64,000 nt of DNA from Physella acuta (lineage: Eukaryota > Mollusca > Gastropoda > Physidae). The stretch covers positions 972,001-1,036,000 of the forward strand of contig NW_026731905.1 in the NCBI RefSeq assembly GCF_028476545.1. The letters are read 5' to 3'. The notes beneath the pieces were generated by a model. The model ran no database searches. It was not told the DNA's origin and was given only the letters and a program-made list of their open reading frames with translations. The translations under genes and the position numbers were made by a program. This document shows, piece after piece, positions 48,186 through 60,734 of this stretch; the first letter of the stretch is position 1, and each line of letters opens with the position of its first letter.

Positions 48186-49035
48186 ATGCGGCCGTCTATA
48201 ACCGGCTGCTCTTTAATACGGCCGTCTATAACCGGCTGCTCTTTAATATGGCCGTCTATAACCGGCGCTCTTTAATACGGCCGTCTATAACCGGCTGCTC
48301 TTTAATACGGCCGTCTATAACCGGCTGCTCTTTAATACGGCCGTCTATAACCGGCTGGTCTTTAATACGGCCGTCTATAACCGGCTGCTCTTTAAAACGG
48401 CCGTCTATAACCGGCTGCTCTTTAAAACGGCCGTCTATAACCGGCTGCTCTTTAATACGGCCGTCTATAACCGGCTGCTCTTCAAAACGGCCGTCTATAA
48501 CCGGCTGCTCTTTAATACGGCCGTCTATAACCGGCTGCTCTTTAATACGGCCGTCTATAACCGGCTGGTCTTTAATACGGCCGTCTATAACCGGCTGCTC
48601 TTTAATATGGCCGTCTATAACTATAACCGGCTGCTCTTTAATACGGCCGTCTATAACCGGCTGCTCTTTAATATGGCCGTCTATAACCGGCTGCTCTTTA
48701 ATATGGCCGTCTATAACCGGCTGCTCTTTAATATGGCCGTCTATAACTATAACCGGCTGCTCTTTAATACGGCCGTCTATAACCGGCTGCTCTTTAATAC
48801 GGCCGTCTATAACCGGCTGCTCTTTAATACGGCCGTCTATAACCGGCTGCTCTTTAATATGGCCGTCTATAACTATAACCGGCTGCTCTTTAATACGGCC
48901 GTCTATAACCGGCTGCTCTTTGATACGGCCGTCTATAACCGGCTGCTCTTTAATACGGCCGTCTATAACCGGCTGCTCTTTGATACGGCCGTCTATAACC
49001 GGCTGCTCTTTAATACTGCCGTCTATAACCGAATG
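48186..49035. repeat. 30-bp minisatellite, ~28 copies, open on both strands
   Basis: The unit is CTTTAATACGGCCGTCTATA ACCGGCTGCT, highly homogeneous. Variants are AAAACGG, ATATGG, TTGATACGG and GGCTGGT. A 6-bp longer unit with ACTATAACC recurs exactly every 126 bp at about 48611, 48737 and 48863. As 30 bp is ten codons without stops, both strands read through as 268- and 280-residue frames. I regard these as artefacts. GC-richer than its surroundings, and rich in CCGG and CGGCCG. Confidence 0.96.
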
Positions 49036-49650
49036 TCGTAGGTCACTTGCATAATTTTCCTCGCTTAGAAAAAAAAAATCAGCCAACGGAAATTCCACAC
49101 AGGATATTTCAGCCCACGGAGTTTCAATCGGACGAAATTGTGAGAAATAAAATGTGGAACAAAAAACGAGTTAAAGATTACACAAAATCCCCACCGAGAA
49201 AATGGCCAACAGAATATCTCTTTCTTCTGATGTAAATTACGAATTTTCCGCCCGGCTTTGTCGATGATATCGTATGTGCATGTGTGATATAGAATGACAT
49301 TTTATCGCAACTGGGGTGGAAGAAAGGATTTGTCGGTTTCAAAGAATTGGATCAAATGTACACTAGTGATCTAATGGGGATCTTTAGGGTTGGTGAGATA
49401 AAGTGCACGTCGTATTGTGACATCGGTATGTGAAGAGGTAATTTGGTCTGGTTTATGCTCGACCGCCTTTACTGTTCAGTAACTCGAGTCAGGTACAAAT
49501 TAGAGCTGAGTGAACTCAGTGACGTCTTATAAATCTAAAGATTTGAGCCGTTCTGCAACGGCACTCGATCATCAACAATCGTACGTCAAAACCAAAACTG
49601 TATTAACCGAAAATGTCATATTTTGAATATTTGGAAAATATTTATAGAGC
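49036..49650. other. Unique sequence
   Basis: Nothing recognised. Short open frames only. Confidence 0.5.
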
Positions 49651-49651
49651 A

Positions 49652-50084
49652 CGAGCCGACCCGCGGCGTATCATACGCCGCTATTTAGTTGTTTGTTTTT
49701 TTTTCTACTTTTCAGTTATTCATAATTTGTGAATTCGGCAGTACCAATGCTGCCACTGAAAAAATTTCTTTAAAACACTAAAACCCTCCTTTCCCCCAAC
49801 CCCTACCCCACCCTTTCCCCAACCCCCCCCCCCCTCGCGAAAGCAGCCTCCTCTTAGCTACCTACCCTAAGTTTGAAATAGTTTCAAACTAAATTATCTG
49901 CCCCTAATAGCCGTCACTAAACCCTGCTCTACGATTGTAAACATTTAGCGTGAACCACGGCTCACCAGATAATGTGGGGGTGGGGTGGTAGCGATATGCC
50001 TAGAGAGGAAGAGAGAGGACTGCTAGGCGCGCTTACAACTTAGTGTTTTCTAGGGTCTCCAAGAAGAGAATTATATATGTATAG
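49652..50084 (+). mobile_element. Hairpin-headed, (TA)n-tailed dispersed repeat, copy 4
   Basis: Plus-strand copy. It has a perfect hairpin GCGGCGTATCATACGCCGC after CGAGCCGACCC, a poly-C tract near 49825, and an end of GAGAATTATATATGTATA. It carries an extra ~45-bp purine-rich insertion (about 49992-50035) relative to the other copies. The 5' flank TATAGAGC and 3' flank TATAGATGC may be a weak target duplication. Confidence 0.75.
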
Positions 50085-50189
50085 ATGCTACTGACAAGCT
50101 CTTTGAATTTTAAAGTTTAGCTTAAACAGTTAGTAGAAAAATATTCGCATAGACCGAATCATCATTATATACCATAAAGTGAGTTGCTT

Positions 50190-50660
50190 TGTTTCACTTA
50201 ATCATTTTCTTTACAGTTTCTAAGTCGGAAAAAAAATTAGTCGGTTTGTCTGTGTGTGTATGTAAACATGACAAATTGAGTGCAGTTTTAGTTAGGTTGA
50301 CGAAATTTTATAAAGAAGTACTATATAAATTGTTTAGTTTTCTTTCCACTTTTGAGCGAATTCAAGTAACCGGAAGTGGTACTTACTTCACTTCCGGTTT
50401 CTCAAAGGCCGATAAGTGGAGAACAGTTTTAGTTACGTGGACGTAATTTCACATATACGTATTCGTTTGTATGCGCAGATTTCTATCGACTTTTAAAGGA
50501 TTACTGGCTAACGGAAGAGGTATTTTATTCTACTTCCTTGTAAACACTAGAAGTCGAGTACCAAACAGCTAGGTAGATTAAATAGCATGTAAACATATTG
50601 GCTCCTGTACGTAGATGTTTTTTCGACTTTTGAGCTATTTCGGGTAGCCTGGAGGGTATT
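50190..50660 (-). repeat. Dispersed repeat with ~150-bp internal units, relative of 14270-14800
   Basis: Read on the minus strand, CTCAAAAGTCGA, ATCTACGTAC, ATCTACCTAGCTG and GGTACTCGAC follow the same order as in the repeat at 14.3 kb. About three units are present, each with an ACTTCCGGTT- or GGAAGTGG-like word. The frame at 50189-50446 lies inside the repeat and is not called a gene. Confidence 0.55.
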
Positions 50661-50664
50661 TACA

Positions 50665-51340
50665 ATAGTTCTGATTTCAAAACTTTAGAATTTGATAATT
50701 TTATAGCATATTCACATACAGCAAAATCTAAGAACGTTCCTTCTCTATTGGTTTTCTTTAAAAAGTGCTCTGTTTTGTCACACACTTCAAAAAACGAAAT
50801 GATATAGAAAATATATACATTTAACAGTGTCTCGTCTCGCCCCCCCCCCCCTCCCCCGGAGAAAGAAAAGTGTGGAAGAAAAACTGTTGAAAAAGCATGT
50901 GGTTTTGTCCCAACTTCTATATTACTCTAGCCTGTATGAACTGGAAAATCCACCCTAACCACTACTGTTATATTAGTATACACGATAGAGTTTAGGGGAG
51001 CTCACTAGAGCTGCATTTGTACTACACAAGATCAGGAGAGAGGTTTGGCCATGAGCCATTGTAATCTCATCACTCATTGACTGAGGTTATGAATACGGCT
51101 AATTAATCATGCATTAATCTGCCGGCCGCGGTAAGTAATTTGCACCCACGTATTTCACCAGGGAGTGGAGGGGTGGGGGTGGACTAAAACGTCTACAGTC
51201 ACTGTATAAATTATGCATGATCTACTAGATCAAAGCAAGAATAATAGCAAGAGATCTGTTGGTACACTATCTAGTTTCATTGTTTTTGTCAGTATTTATG
51301 TTTTGAAAAGACGAGTTCGTTTTAATGCTAAGTTCAGCAA
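50665..51340. other. Unique sequence with poly-C run
   Basis: A poly-C tract lies near 50839-50856. Nothing else is recognised. Confidence 0.5.
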
Positions 51341-51420
51341 GTGGCGTAGTTTATTATGGTAGAGCGGCCATTTCTTGAGGTGCTCAGTTGAGTTCCGAGT
51401 CCTAAATATTTGCATAAATC
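51341..51420 (+). mobile_element. tRNA-like SINE head
   Basis: Box A is TGGTAGAGCGG (51357-51367), an excellent match. Box B is AGTTCCGAGTCC (about 51391-51402), one base longer than consensus. The arm pairing of a real tRNA is not evident. A possible fragment of a SINE whose body runs towards the hairpin at 51471. Confidence 0.5.
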
Positions 51421-51470
51421 AGGCATCTGTAGTGAGTGCTACCGTAATATCGGCCACTAAATACCTACAC

Positions 51471-51527
51471 CTATAGTGAGCCCCCCCCCCCCTGTGCGTG
51501 GGGGGGGGGGGGAAGGGCTCACTATAG
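51471..51527. repeat. Poly-C/poly-G hairpin with 13-bp unique arms
   Basis: CTATAGTGAGCCC followed by more C, a ~7-bp loop TGTGCGT, then poly-G, AA and GGGCTCACTATAG. The arms pair perfectly outside the homopolymer. The loop is tiny and TA lies at the edges, so this may be a minimal foldback element. Confidence 0.8.
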
Positions 51528-51543
51528 ATGTTTAATCTACCTA

Positions 51544-51714
51544 AGCCTTTGTCCAACCAAGAACAAACTACAAGGCAGCAGTTGTTTGATTTTGGAGTTG
51601 TCTCTCCTAGAAGAGTGGCTGTCCCCAGCTAACGAGCTCATCTTCCCGGGGGTTCGAACTCGGAGCTTTTCGGCTTAGCAACCATGAGCTTTACCAACCC
51701 AACCACGCCGACCC
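51544..51714 (-). mobile_element. Dimeric tRNA SINE, first-monomer copy
   Basis: On the minus strand it starts GGTCGGCGTGGTTGGGTTGG, has box B GAGTTCGAACCC, and continues through GAGAGACAACTCC and CTTGTAGTTTGTTC to about GACAAAGGCTTAGG. The second monomer and GAA tail are absent. No duplication was found. The later sequence to 52440 is unique. Confidence 0.8.
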
Positions 51715-52479
51715 CAAGTACCCCGACAGCGGTGAATTTCGCTTCCCGGTTTGAATTTAATTGCCATATTATCATTGTCCGGCTTGAGCAAGCGCCATTT
51801 AGGCTGCCAAAAATTAATGGCTATTAATGCTTCGTGATTTAAAGAGAATATTTTCCCTCAAGCTTTAAAATCATGTTTTTATTTGAACAAGGCAGCCATA
51901 TTTAATGTCGCATTTAAAATCCAAGCCTCGTTTCTCCTGGGTATTTCCTATGTTTTTACTGCAACATTAACCAGATTTTTTTCGCTGAGTTCAGCTGAAA
52001 CAGATATTTATTTTTGTTGCAATATGCTAAACGAAAGGCTCATTACAAAAATTACAAAAGATGTTTTTTTTTTAAAGCAAGAAATAAACTGATATTTCTT
52101 TCACGTAAAAGGAAATATATTGGCAGTAACAATTGAACAGGATTTTGTTGTATAACATAACGACACTTTGGATTATATTTTTTTAAATATACATGCATAT
52201 GCATATTCATAAATTTATGCATATGCATCTACATATATATTAGCAGGACAGAATTTCTCGTGGCTGATGTATGAGACAAACTTAAAGCAACTGCTAGAAA
52301 CATCTAATCAAAACAATATTCCTGGAGACATGCTGTGGCATTGACACGTTGACTTCAGACAAGATGTCTTGACACGATGTCTGCCGATAAAAGGTCTCAT
52401 AAAAACAGTATCGATGTAAAGAATGTCATATCGATTACTTAAGCAACAACAGAGCCACGATTATATAGGTGAGGGTGTT

Positions 52480-52775
52480 ATGTCATTAGCACATCTTTCA
52501 ATAAGAGGTGGGGGGGGGGGGAGTTTTGATGATGTTATGTTATTTGTACATATTCTATCAAAAGGTGGGGGTGTTATGACTATGTTATGTTATTTGTACA
52601 TATTCTATTGAAAGGTGGGGGTGTTATGATTATGTTATGTTATTTGTACATACTCCATCAAAAGGTGGGGGTGTTATGACTATGTTATGTTATTTGTACA
52701 TATTCTATAGAAATGTGGGGTGTATTGGCCTTGATATGTCATTTTAACATAATATATTAAAGTGAGAGTGTTATG
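52480..52775. repeat. 50-bp minisatellite
   Basis: About five copies of AAAGGTGGGGGTGTTATGAC, TATGTTATGTTATTTGTACA and TATTCTATTG. The first copy carries an expanded poly-G run (about 52510-52521). Confidence 0.9.
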
Positions 52776-53107
52776 ACAATGTTATGTCATTACGTTTACT
52801 TGTGAACCAATACTTGGACAACGGATTGACAACTTTAGACAACATAGAGGAAACATTATGACGAATTTTTTTTGACAATAATACGGTAATAGTTTTACAA
52901 TACAGGGATCTTTCTACAAGAATATACATTATTTTAAAGTACATATTGGGCTTCACAAATGGTATCTATAGCGATCAATACCATAATTAAGTATGTTCGT
53001 TATAAGGATATTCTTAACCAGGGCGGTTATAATTAGGTCGCCCCTTGATATTTTTTGCCTAGTTTTAGAAACCCCAGCACTCTCTAGCTTTCCTGTATAT
53101 GGAAGTG

Positions 53108-53428
53108 TGTGTGCTCCACTCAGCGATGTGAAGCCCCGCCCCTCAACACACTTGACGTGTTGTGCTCCACTCAGCGGTGTGAAGCCCCGCCCCTCAACAC
53201 ACTTGACGTGTTGTGCTCCACTCAGCGATGTGAAACCCCGCCCCTCAACACACTTGACGTGTTGTGCTCCAACCAGGCATGTATAGCAACGCCCCCAACA
53301 CACGTATTGTCTTCCCCCCAGCGATGTGTAGCCCAGCCCCATCAACACACTCGACGCGTTGTCTTCCCCCCAGCGATGTGTAGCACCCCCCTAACACACG
53401 TGTTGTGTTCCCCCAGCGATGTGTTACC
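53108..53428. repeat. 51-bp minisatellite
   Basis: About six copies of AGCGATGTGAAGCCCCGCCC, CTCAACACACTTGACGTGTT and GTGCTCCACTC. The left half is homogeneous and the right half is diverged. At 17 codons per unit it stays open on both strands (97-131 residues), an artefact. Confidence 0.93.
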
Positions 53429-53689
53429 CGCCCGTCAACAGAACAAGACAATAATGACTCCTCTGATCTGATTGATCCCAGCACTCGTGTCGTCGTCTTG
53501 TCTCACAAATTTCTACAGACGTTTGTCAAATTACTCTCGGGGGGGGGGGGGGGGGGGGCTATGCGCAAATGTTCTACAGATATTTTTGTCGGGAAATGTT
53601 CTATGGATATTTTTATGTGTCTTTTTCATGCAACTGGGGAAGCGTGTGTCAATATTCTAAAATATCCAAGAATGAAATCTTACAATATT

Positions 53690-53850
53690 TCAAGACAAAG
53701 ATATCGCAGACGAAATATTTCAAGTTAAAAATTTCTCAGACTTAAAGAAATATTTCAAGGCAAAATATTTCAGGATAAAATATTTCAAACCAAATTATTT
53801 CAAGACAAAAGTTTCAAGACAAAACATCTCAGACATTATATTCCAGAGAC
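53690..53850. repeat. Degenerate ~16-bp minisatellite
   Basis: About nine loose copies of ATATTTCAAGACAAA. A poly-G tract of 18 lies just before it near 53540-53558. Confidence 0.75.
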
Positions 53851-53884
53851 AGAAAAAATAGAGACAATTTACTTATTACTATGT

Positions 53885-54110
53885 TAATCTATCCATCCGT
53901 CCATCCATCCGTCCGTCCGGCTGCCCGTCCGTCGGTCCGGCCGTCGGTCTGTCTGTCTGTCTGTTTCTAGGTGGGTTTGCGATCAAATCTTGTCACTCAA
54001 TGTTCACGACCTACTTATAATATAGCTATTTCTTTCAAACTTTCCAGACGAATTCCTTTCCAATTACAGCCTAATTAACAATTTAATTTAAAATGAAATC
54101 ACGTATAAAA
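53885..54110. repeat. (CCGT/CTGT)n run with possible dispersed-repeat flank
   Basis: CCATCCGTCCATCC, then CCGTCCGT and GTCTGTCTGTCTGT precede GTTTGCGATCAAATCTTGTC. Tetranucleotide tracts beside such sequence are also seen at 44340-44690, which suggests the tail or head of an interspersed repeat. The class is unknown. Confidence 0.45.
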
Positions 54111-54345
54111 AAAATTAATTTAAAAAGATTACCGTATGTAATTTCCAAAAAATGGAACAGCGGAATAAAGTTCATGTGACCGCTTTACGTGAGCTGGTGT
54201 TTACAGTTGATTTCGCACCTGAGAGTTGACAACACACGTGAATTAAGTGCAGAACCTTGTCGTTTAGGGTTAAGTTCGCAAAATACCCACTGAGCTTAAT
54301 TCAAAAATTTTAGTTATGTTGCGTGGTATAAATAACATAAAAACG

Positions 54346-54430
54346 AGGCTCGTTAGCTAGGGACGGAAACCCGTCTAAGAGAGACAACTCCTAAATCAAA
54401 CACGAGCGAAGCCCTATAAAGCGCTAGGAT
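54346..54430 (+). mobile_element. Dimeric tRNA SINE, short fragment
   Basis: GAGGCTCGTTAGCTAGGGAC, then AGAGAGACAACTCCTAAATC matches the block downstream of the first tRNA-like head of the family at 8949-9341. Both ends are lost. Confidence 0.6.
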
Positions 54431-54784
54431 CACCAACTCTGGTTTCATTTCGGAAGCTCCTGCAACACAGCTGATTCCCAAGTTAAATAGGTAATGTCTT
54501 TCCCTTGTGTGAAGAGGGGGGGGGGGTCTGATACGTGGGCAACATAGAGTGGAGAGAGAGGGAATTATACATGGGCAACATGGAGAGAGGGGGATTTATA
54601 CATGGGCACCATCTGTTCTCTTGTCAATGCCCAGGCTCTGCACGTAGGTGCAGTCATCCAACCGTCTATCAGACTATGGAGCCATTTATTATCATAATGA
54701 CGCTCATCACAATGTAGCTGAACCCTTTTCACGTGTCAAAATAGGTTTCCTAAATGTAAAAAAAAAATGATGCACCTTTACACA

Positions 54785-55306
54785 ACACGTTTCTATAAAA
54801 ACTAAACCAACTTTAAAATTTCATGTAATTCTACTGCTAATATACAAGACTCTATAGAAACTAAACCATCTTTAAAACTTCATATAATTCTACTGCTAAT
54901 ATACATGACTCTATAGAAACTAAATCATCTTTAAAACTTTATGTATTTCTACTGCTGATATACACGACTCTATAGAAACTAAACCATATTTTAAAACTTC
55001 ATGTAATTATACTGCTGATATACATGACTCTATAGTCTCTATAGAAACTAAACCATCTTTAAAACTTTATGTATTTCTACTGCTGATATACACGACTCTC
55101 TAGAAACTAAAGCATCTTTAAAACTTCATATAATTCTACTGCTAATATACATGACTCTATAGAAACTAAACCATCTTTAAAACTGTATGTATTTCTACTG
55201 CTGATATACATGACTCTATAGAAACTAAACCATCTTTAAAACTTCATATAATTCTACTGCTAATATACATGACTCTACAGCAACTAAACCATCTTTAAAA
55301 CTTTAT
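54785..55306. repeat. 59-bp satellite-like array, ~9 copies
   Basis: The unit is ACTCTATAGAAACTAAACCA, TCTTTAAAACTTCATATAAT and TCTACTGCTAATATACATG. Two sub-types (TTCATATAATT and TTTATGTATTT) alternate. The last unit is interrupted by the hAT-type element at 55315 and resumes after it. Confidence 0.93.
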
Positions 55307-55314
55307 GTAACACT

Positions 55315-56215
<901 letters not shown>

Positions 56216-56223
56216 GTAACACT

Positions 56224-56413
56224 ACTGCTGATATTTGACTAGACGATCATTACATGACCACAAGTAACGAGATACTTAATTTAACTCGTTGTTTCTTGGA
56301 ATTTAGTTGCAAGAGCCGATGGTTTGGTTTAAGCCGAGAAATTTTGCTTTTTGCCCCTCGTGTAATTAGACACTAAGCGTCCAATTAATGATGTTATTGT
56401 GAAATGCCACATG

Positions 56414-56415
<2 letters not shown>
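56224..56415. other. Unique sequence
   Basis: The first ~20 bp complete the interrupted satellite unit (ACTACTGCTGATAT). Nothing else is recognised. Confidence 0.6.
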
Positions 56416-56417
<2 letters not shown>

Positions 56418-56471
<54 letters not shown>

Positions 56472-56472
56472 A
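56418..56472. repeat. (GA)n microsatellite
   Basis: A nearly pure (GA)n run with one ATAG interruption. The Arg-Glu frame is an artefact. Confidence 0.95.
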
Positions 56473-56689
56473 AGAGAAATTCCTCAGCACAAAATGTCCT
56501 ACCCAGATTACACAAGCTAAAAAAAATGTTGTTTTATTGTTTTATTTTTTATTTCTGTTTTGTTTTTATGAACATCTGAATGTGAATTGGTTTTGTTGGT
56601 TTAAAAAGGGATGTTTTAAAATAAAAATAATCGATGTCAGAGAAATTTGGACAGGTTGTTGACCCCTAGATTGGGTCATCAGTCTGGAG

Positions 56690-57145
56690 AAATGTTGCCA
56701 TATTGCTGCGGTTTTTGGATAGCGTTTGTTGGCCATGAATTGACAGTCAAGATATGTTGGCCATATTGCTGCGGTTTTTGGATAGCATTTGTTGGCCATG
56801 AATTGACAGTCAAGATATGTTGGCCATAATTTTGTTTTGGCCATGATTTTAAAGTCATATTGTTTTGGCCATGATTTGATAGCCATCTTGTATTGGCCAT
56901 GATTTGATAGCCATCTTGTTTTGGCCATGATTTGATTGCCATCTTGTTTTGGCCATGATTTGATAGCCATCTTGTGTTGGCCATGATTTGATAGCCATCT
57001 TGTTTTGGCCATGATTTGATGGCCATCTTGTGTTGGCCATGATTTGATAACTATCTTGTTTTGGCCATGATTTGATAGCCTTCTTTTTTGGCCATGATTT
57101 GATAGCCATCTAGTTTTGGCCATGATTTGATAGCCATCTTGTTTG
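56690..57145. repeat. 28-bp minisatellite with a ~61-bp neighbour repeat
   Basis: Two ~61-bp copies containing TATTGCTGCGGTTTTTGGAT and CATGAATTGACAGTCAAGAT are followed by about eleven copies of TTTTGGCCATGATTTGATAG CCATCTTG. Both share TTGGCCATGAATTGA/ATTTGA, so the longer unit probably derives from the shorter. The minus-strand 185-residue frame is an artefact of the 28-codon cycle. Confidence 0.93.
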
Positions 57146-57206
57146 AAATGATTTGCTCACCGAAGTCTTTAGACCAAGATTCTACCCAGGGGTCTCTTAG
57201 TTACAA

Positions 57207-57265
57207 TTTACTAGCCTACAATTTACTAGCCTACAATTTACTAGCCTACAATTTACTAGCCTACA
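57207..57265. repeat. 15-bp tandem repeat
   Basis: Four copies of CTAGCCTACAATTTA, nearly perfect. The rest to 57845 is unique, with a (GA)n run near 57470-57495. Confidence 0.93.
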
Positions 57266-57841
57266 ATTTACTTGTCTATTTCGTTTGGCTATGATTTGCT
57301 ACCCTGGGTATTTTGGGAATAATTTATTTACTCAGAAAAGAATCTAGAACTAGAAGATAAAAGAAATAAAGCTATTTTCATAATTGAAACTCTGAACCAA
57401 ACATCGATACCTCCCCCTAACTGATCTCTAGACAGAGATAAAGAGGGATAGACAAAGAGAATGGGAGAGAGATGGAGAGAGAGAGAGAGAGAGAGATCAG
57501 TTCAAGGTGGATCTTTTAAATCCCCAAAACAAAAACTTGAAAAGCTGAAGGGAATTGAATAACTCCAGTCTAATGCACACAAAACTTCCGGTGAATTATG
57601 AAGAAAACCGTTGGTCAGAGGCGGGCCATCTTTATAGTGAACCGTCTGGTCGTGGTTACGTAATTCCCCTGTGAGTATTGATGGAAATTGCCAGAAGGGA
57701 ATAAAGCCGTGTCCAGATAGATGGACAGTGGTTGTTTTTTTTTTACATCGACTGGTAGATAAAACAGATGGTCTCGATTTTTGCGTAATCTTTTGTCCTT
57801 GGACTCTCCACTTTATTGAACTCTCTCTCTCTCTCTTTCTC

Positions 57842-57845
<4 letters not shown>

Positions 57846-57896
<51 letters not shown>

Positions 57897-57902
57897 GTAT
57901 AA

Positions 57903-57995
<93 letters not shown>

Positions 57996-58060
57996 TATAT
58001 ATATAGTTATATATATATATATATAGTTATATATATATATAGCTATATATATATATATAG

Positions 58061-58111
<51 letters not shown>
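57846..58111. repeat. Compound (TA)n microsatellite
   Basis: Preceded by (CT)n. Several (TA)n blocks are separated by TAGT, TAGC or GTATAAA interruptions. The TATATAGTTATATATA motif itself repeats about every 20-25 bp near 57990-58065. Confidence 0.95.
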
Positions 58112-58112
<1 letters not shown>

Positions 58113-58616
58113 TCAAAAGACTTAAGTTAGGATGTTTCAGTATATATGACTCTCTCAGACCACTTGGGTTCTAGAAGATAAATCTGACAGATCTAGTGCT
58201 GAAATTTGCCATCTTTAGAGTTCTGATACAGATATGTTTCCCAAGCTGACTTGGTACAAAAAAAAAACCCCAAGAAAACAAAAGACAGATAAAATTTCCT
58301 TACGCCAAGACCGATTGAAATCAAGCACTGCCTGGGCACTATAGGGCCCTTGTGTGCGGTGTACATTCTGCACGCAGTGAGAAGGCCAGCTATGGGAGGT
58401 AATGTGCCATTAGCGTCCTTTGTGATACAAGGAACTCTTCTTTTTTTTGGAAATACAATCTTAAATTAATATGATCATGGATGTCTATTAACGAACAGTA
58501 CAAAGTTTGAGTGCGGCGTTAATAGAGTTACAAATTAAGTTCGTTTTTTTTTTGTTTGTTTTTTTTTAGATATGGCAGCGTTTTTTTAAGTGAGTTTTTT
58601 TAAATGTGGTAATTGA

Positions 58617-58883
58617 ATTAATGGTCCTCTAATACATCGTTACCTTGCTACTTCACGTTTCGTTAAAAAGTTGGAAATTGATGCTGAAGATAATGAGCTA
58701 CTTGATGAAGTGGTGACTTTAGAAGAGCAGTCTCGCTCTTCTGTGCATTTACCTCATCTTCACACTCTCATCATTATGTACAACTTATTCCCTCTCATCT
58801 TTCTAGCTGATAATATTGTTACTACGACAATTGTAATATCAAACAGAGCGGTGAATGCAGTATTAGAGTACACGTGTAATTAA
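58617..58883 (+). CDS. Unidentified open segment, possible exon or remnant
   Basis: The frame is open for about 88 codons after a stop at 58614. The first 45 codons look protein-like rather than repeat-like (acidic stretch LEIDAEDNELLDEVVTLEEQ, about residues 19-38). The second half is hydrophobic and AT-driven. I do not recognise a family. A polypyrimidine tract and AG lie upstream near 58545-58569 but are not in phase with an obvious exon. It may be a small exon, a transposase remnant or chance. Confidence 0.25.
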   Translation: MNGPLIHRYLATSRFVKKLEIDAEDNELLDEVVTLEEQSRSSVHLPHLHTLIIMYNLFPLIFLADNIVTTTIVISNRAVNAVLEYTCN

Positions 58884-58964
58884 ATAAGTAGAGGAACAAC
58901 TGATGAACCAGTGAACACAAAAATCAGAGACTAATGAAAGGAAACAATTTTTCCGGTTGATGGT

Positions 58965-59085
58965 TAGTGTTGGTTTCAGGGGGTAAAGGGTTAATGTAGA
59001 TAAAGTGTTGGTGTTAGTGGGTAAGGGGTTAATGTAAATAGAGTATTGGTGTTTAGGCCAGTAATGGGTTAATGTATGTTTGCTA
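58965..59085. repeat. ~40-bp minisatellite, three copies
   Basis: GGGTTAATGTADATARAGTR TTGGTGTTAGTGGGTAAGG recurs three times with modest divergence. Confidence 0.8.
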
Positions 59086-59351
59086 TGGGTACTAAGTGCT
59101 AGCAGGTATGCTGGTATGTATATGGATAACTGACAGGTAGGTAGGTGGGGTGAAAGGGGGGGTATTTGGGTATTGCGTTTAGGTAGGGCCACATACAGTG
59201 ATGTATAGAAGATTCCAGATGGAGATGGCTATTCGTCTACCCAGCATAATCTTTTCTATAACTAATTGGAAAGGGGAGGTGTTAAAATCTAGATAACACA
59301 ATATGTAAACACATAAGCGGTCATATCAATATTTCGTATTTTGTCGTCAAA

Positions 59352-59600
59352 ATGTGTAGTTAACCAAAATGTGCAGTTAACCAAAATGTGTATTTAACCA
59401 AAATGTGTAGTTAACCAAAATGTGTAGTTAACCAAAATGTGTAGTTAACCAAAATGTGTAGTTAACCAAAATGTGTAGTTAACCAAAATGTGTAGTTAAC
59501 CCAAATGTGCAGTTAACCAAAATGTGTAGTTAACCAAAATGTGTAGTTAACCAAAATGTGTAGTTAACCAAAATGTGTAGTTAACCAAAATGTGTAGTCA
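59352..59600. repeat. 17-bp minisatellite, ~14 copies
   Basis: The unit ATGTGTAGTTAACCAAA is almost perfect throughout, with only a few CAGTTAAC variants. The homogeneity suggests recent expansion. Each unit contains the palindrome GTTAAC. Confidence 0.96.
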
Positions 59601-60730
59601 ATGTCTTGAGAAAGGTAGGTAGACAATGGACGTGATGTTGGTAGGCAGGCGTTAGTCGGGTGGGTTGTTTTTTAATACAATACCTACTGCAGGAAAGGTA
59701 AACAAAACTCATTAGGTAAATTTCTATTCAACCCCCCCCCCACCTTTGATTGTTGCAGTATTTTATTTATAAATAAAACAAATAAGAAATTAATAAAGAT
59801 ACTTTCTGAATCTTTTTTATTATTTTAAAATCATAGTACTGTACTTTTAAAATTATAAACTAAAAGCAAATCAAATAATTAAAATAAATTAATGATCAAA
59901 TAAAAAAATAAAACAAAATTAAATATATAGCCTACTAATTAGATCTGTATAATGTAAGCCCCAGTAATCAATAGCAAACAAATTAGAACCACAACAAACT
60001 ACATACAATTCTTACATATTATCCTTGATTAGACCTTGATCCACAATACTCCCAAACACAAATTGAAAAAAAAATCCTTGCGCAATTAGAAGACAGAATA
60101 CCATTAAAAAACTACATCACATAGTTTTTATTATCCATGCGAATAAAAAAAGACAAAAAGCTCCCTCCACTAAAATATGCGTGAATATAAACACAGCGAC
60201 ATATGTAGATGGGATGAGGGTACCCCAGCTTCCAGAACTGACCACACGACCCGCACGGCAGGAATCGAGGAATTCTCTACGAGCAGATTGATGCCAGTAA
60301 AATCCCAGTAGGTGACGCGCCATTCCGCCGGGATCGCCGCACCATTACCGTATGCGTAATTGTATCTGTGGGCATGTTTACATCAGAGTTATGCCCCTTG
60401 AGAATAGATGCACTCATTTTTTTTAGATTAGTCATTGATAACTTGGATTATAGAGAATGGGTGTTAATTAAAATTAAAATTCTTAAAAAAATGTTCTTAT
60501 TAGAATAACGATTTTATTAGGATGAAAATTATGCAAGTTTATAATTTTCATTTTTTTTCTTTAATGTATTTAATTTAATTTTACATTACGCGAGTAAAAA
60601 TATTCAAGGAACTTTAAAAAAAATAATTTTACATTTTTGATAGTAACATAATACATTTAAGTGGAAATCGTAAAGATCGAAGCATCTAAAAGTCAATAAA
60701 ATGGTTCAATATAACTAATGTTGTACGCGG
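59601..60730. other. AT-rich unique sequence
   Basis: Nothing recognised. A GC-richer patch at 60190-60360 is open for 68 codons on the minus strand without a recognisable motif. Confidence 0.5.
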
Positions 60731-60734
60731 GCGC

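Noticed and set aside
48256-49098. 280-residue minus-strand and 268-residue plus-strand open frames
   Set aside because: Both are the 30-bp minisatellite read in frame. A ten-codon unit without stops stays open on either strand, and there is no unique protein sequence beyond a short end.
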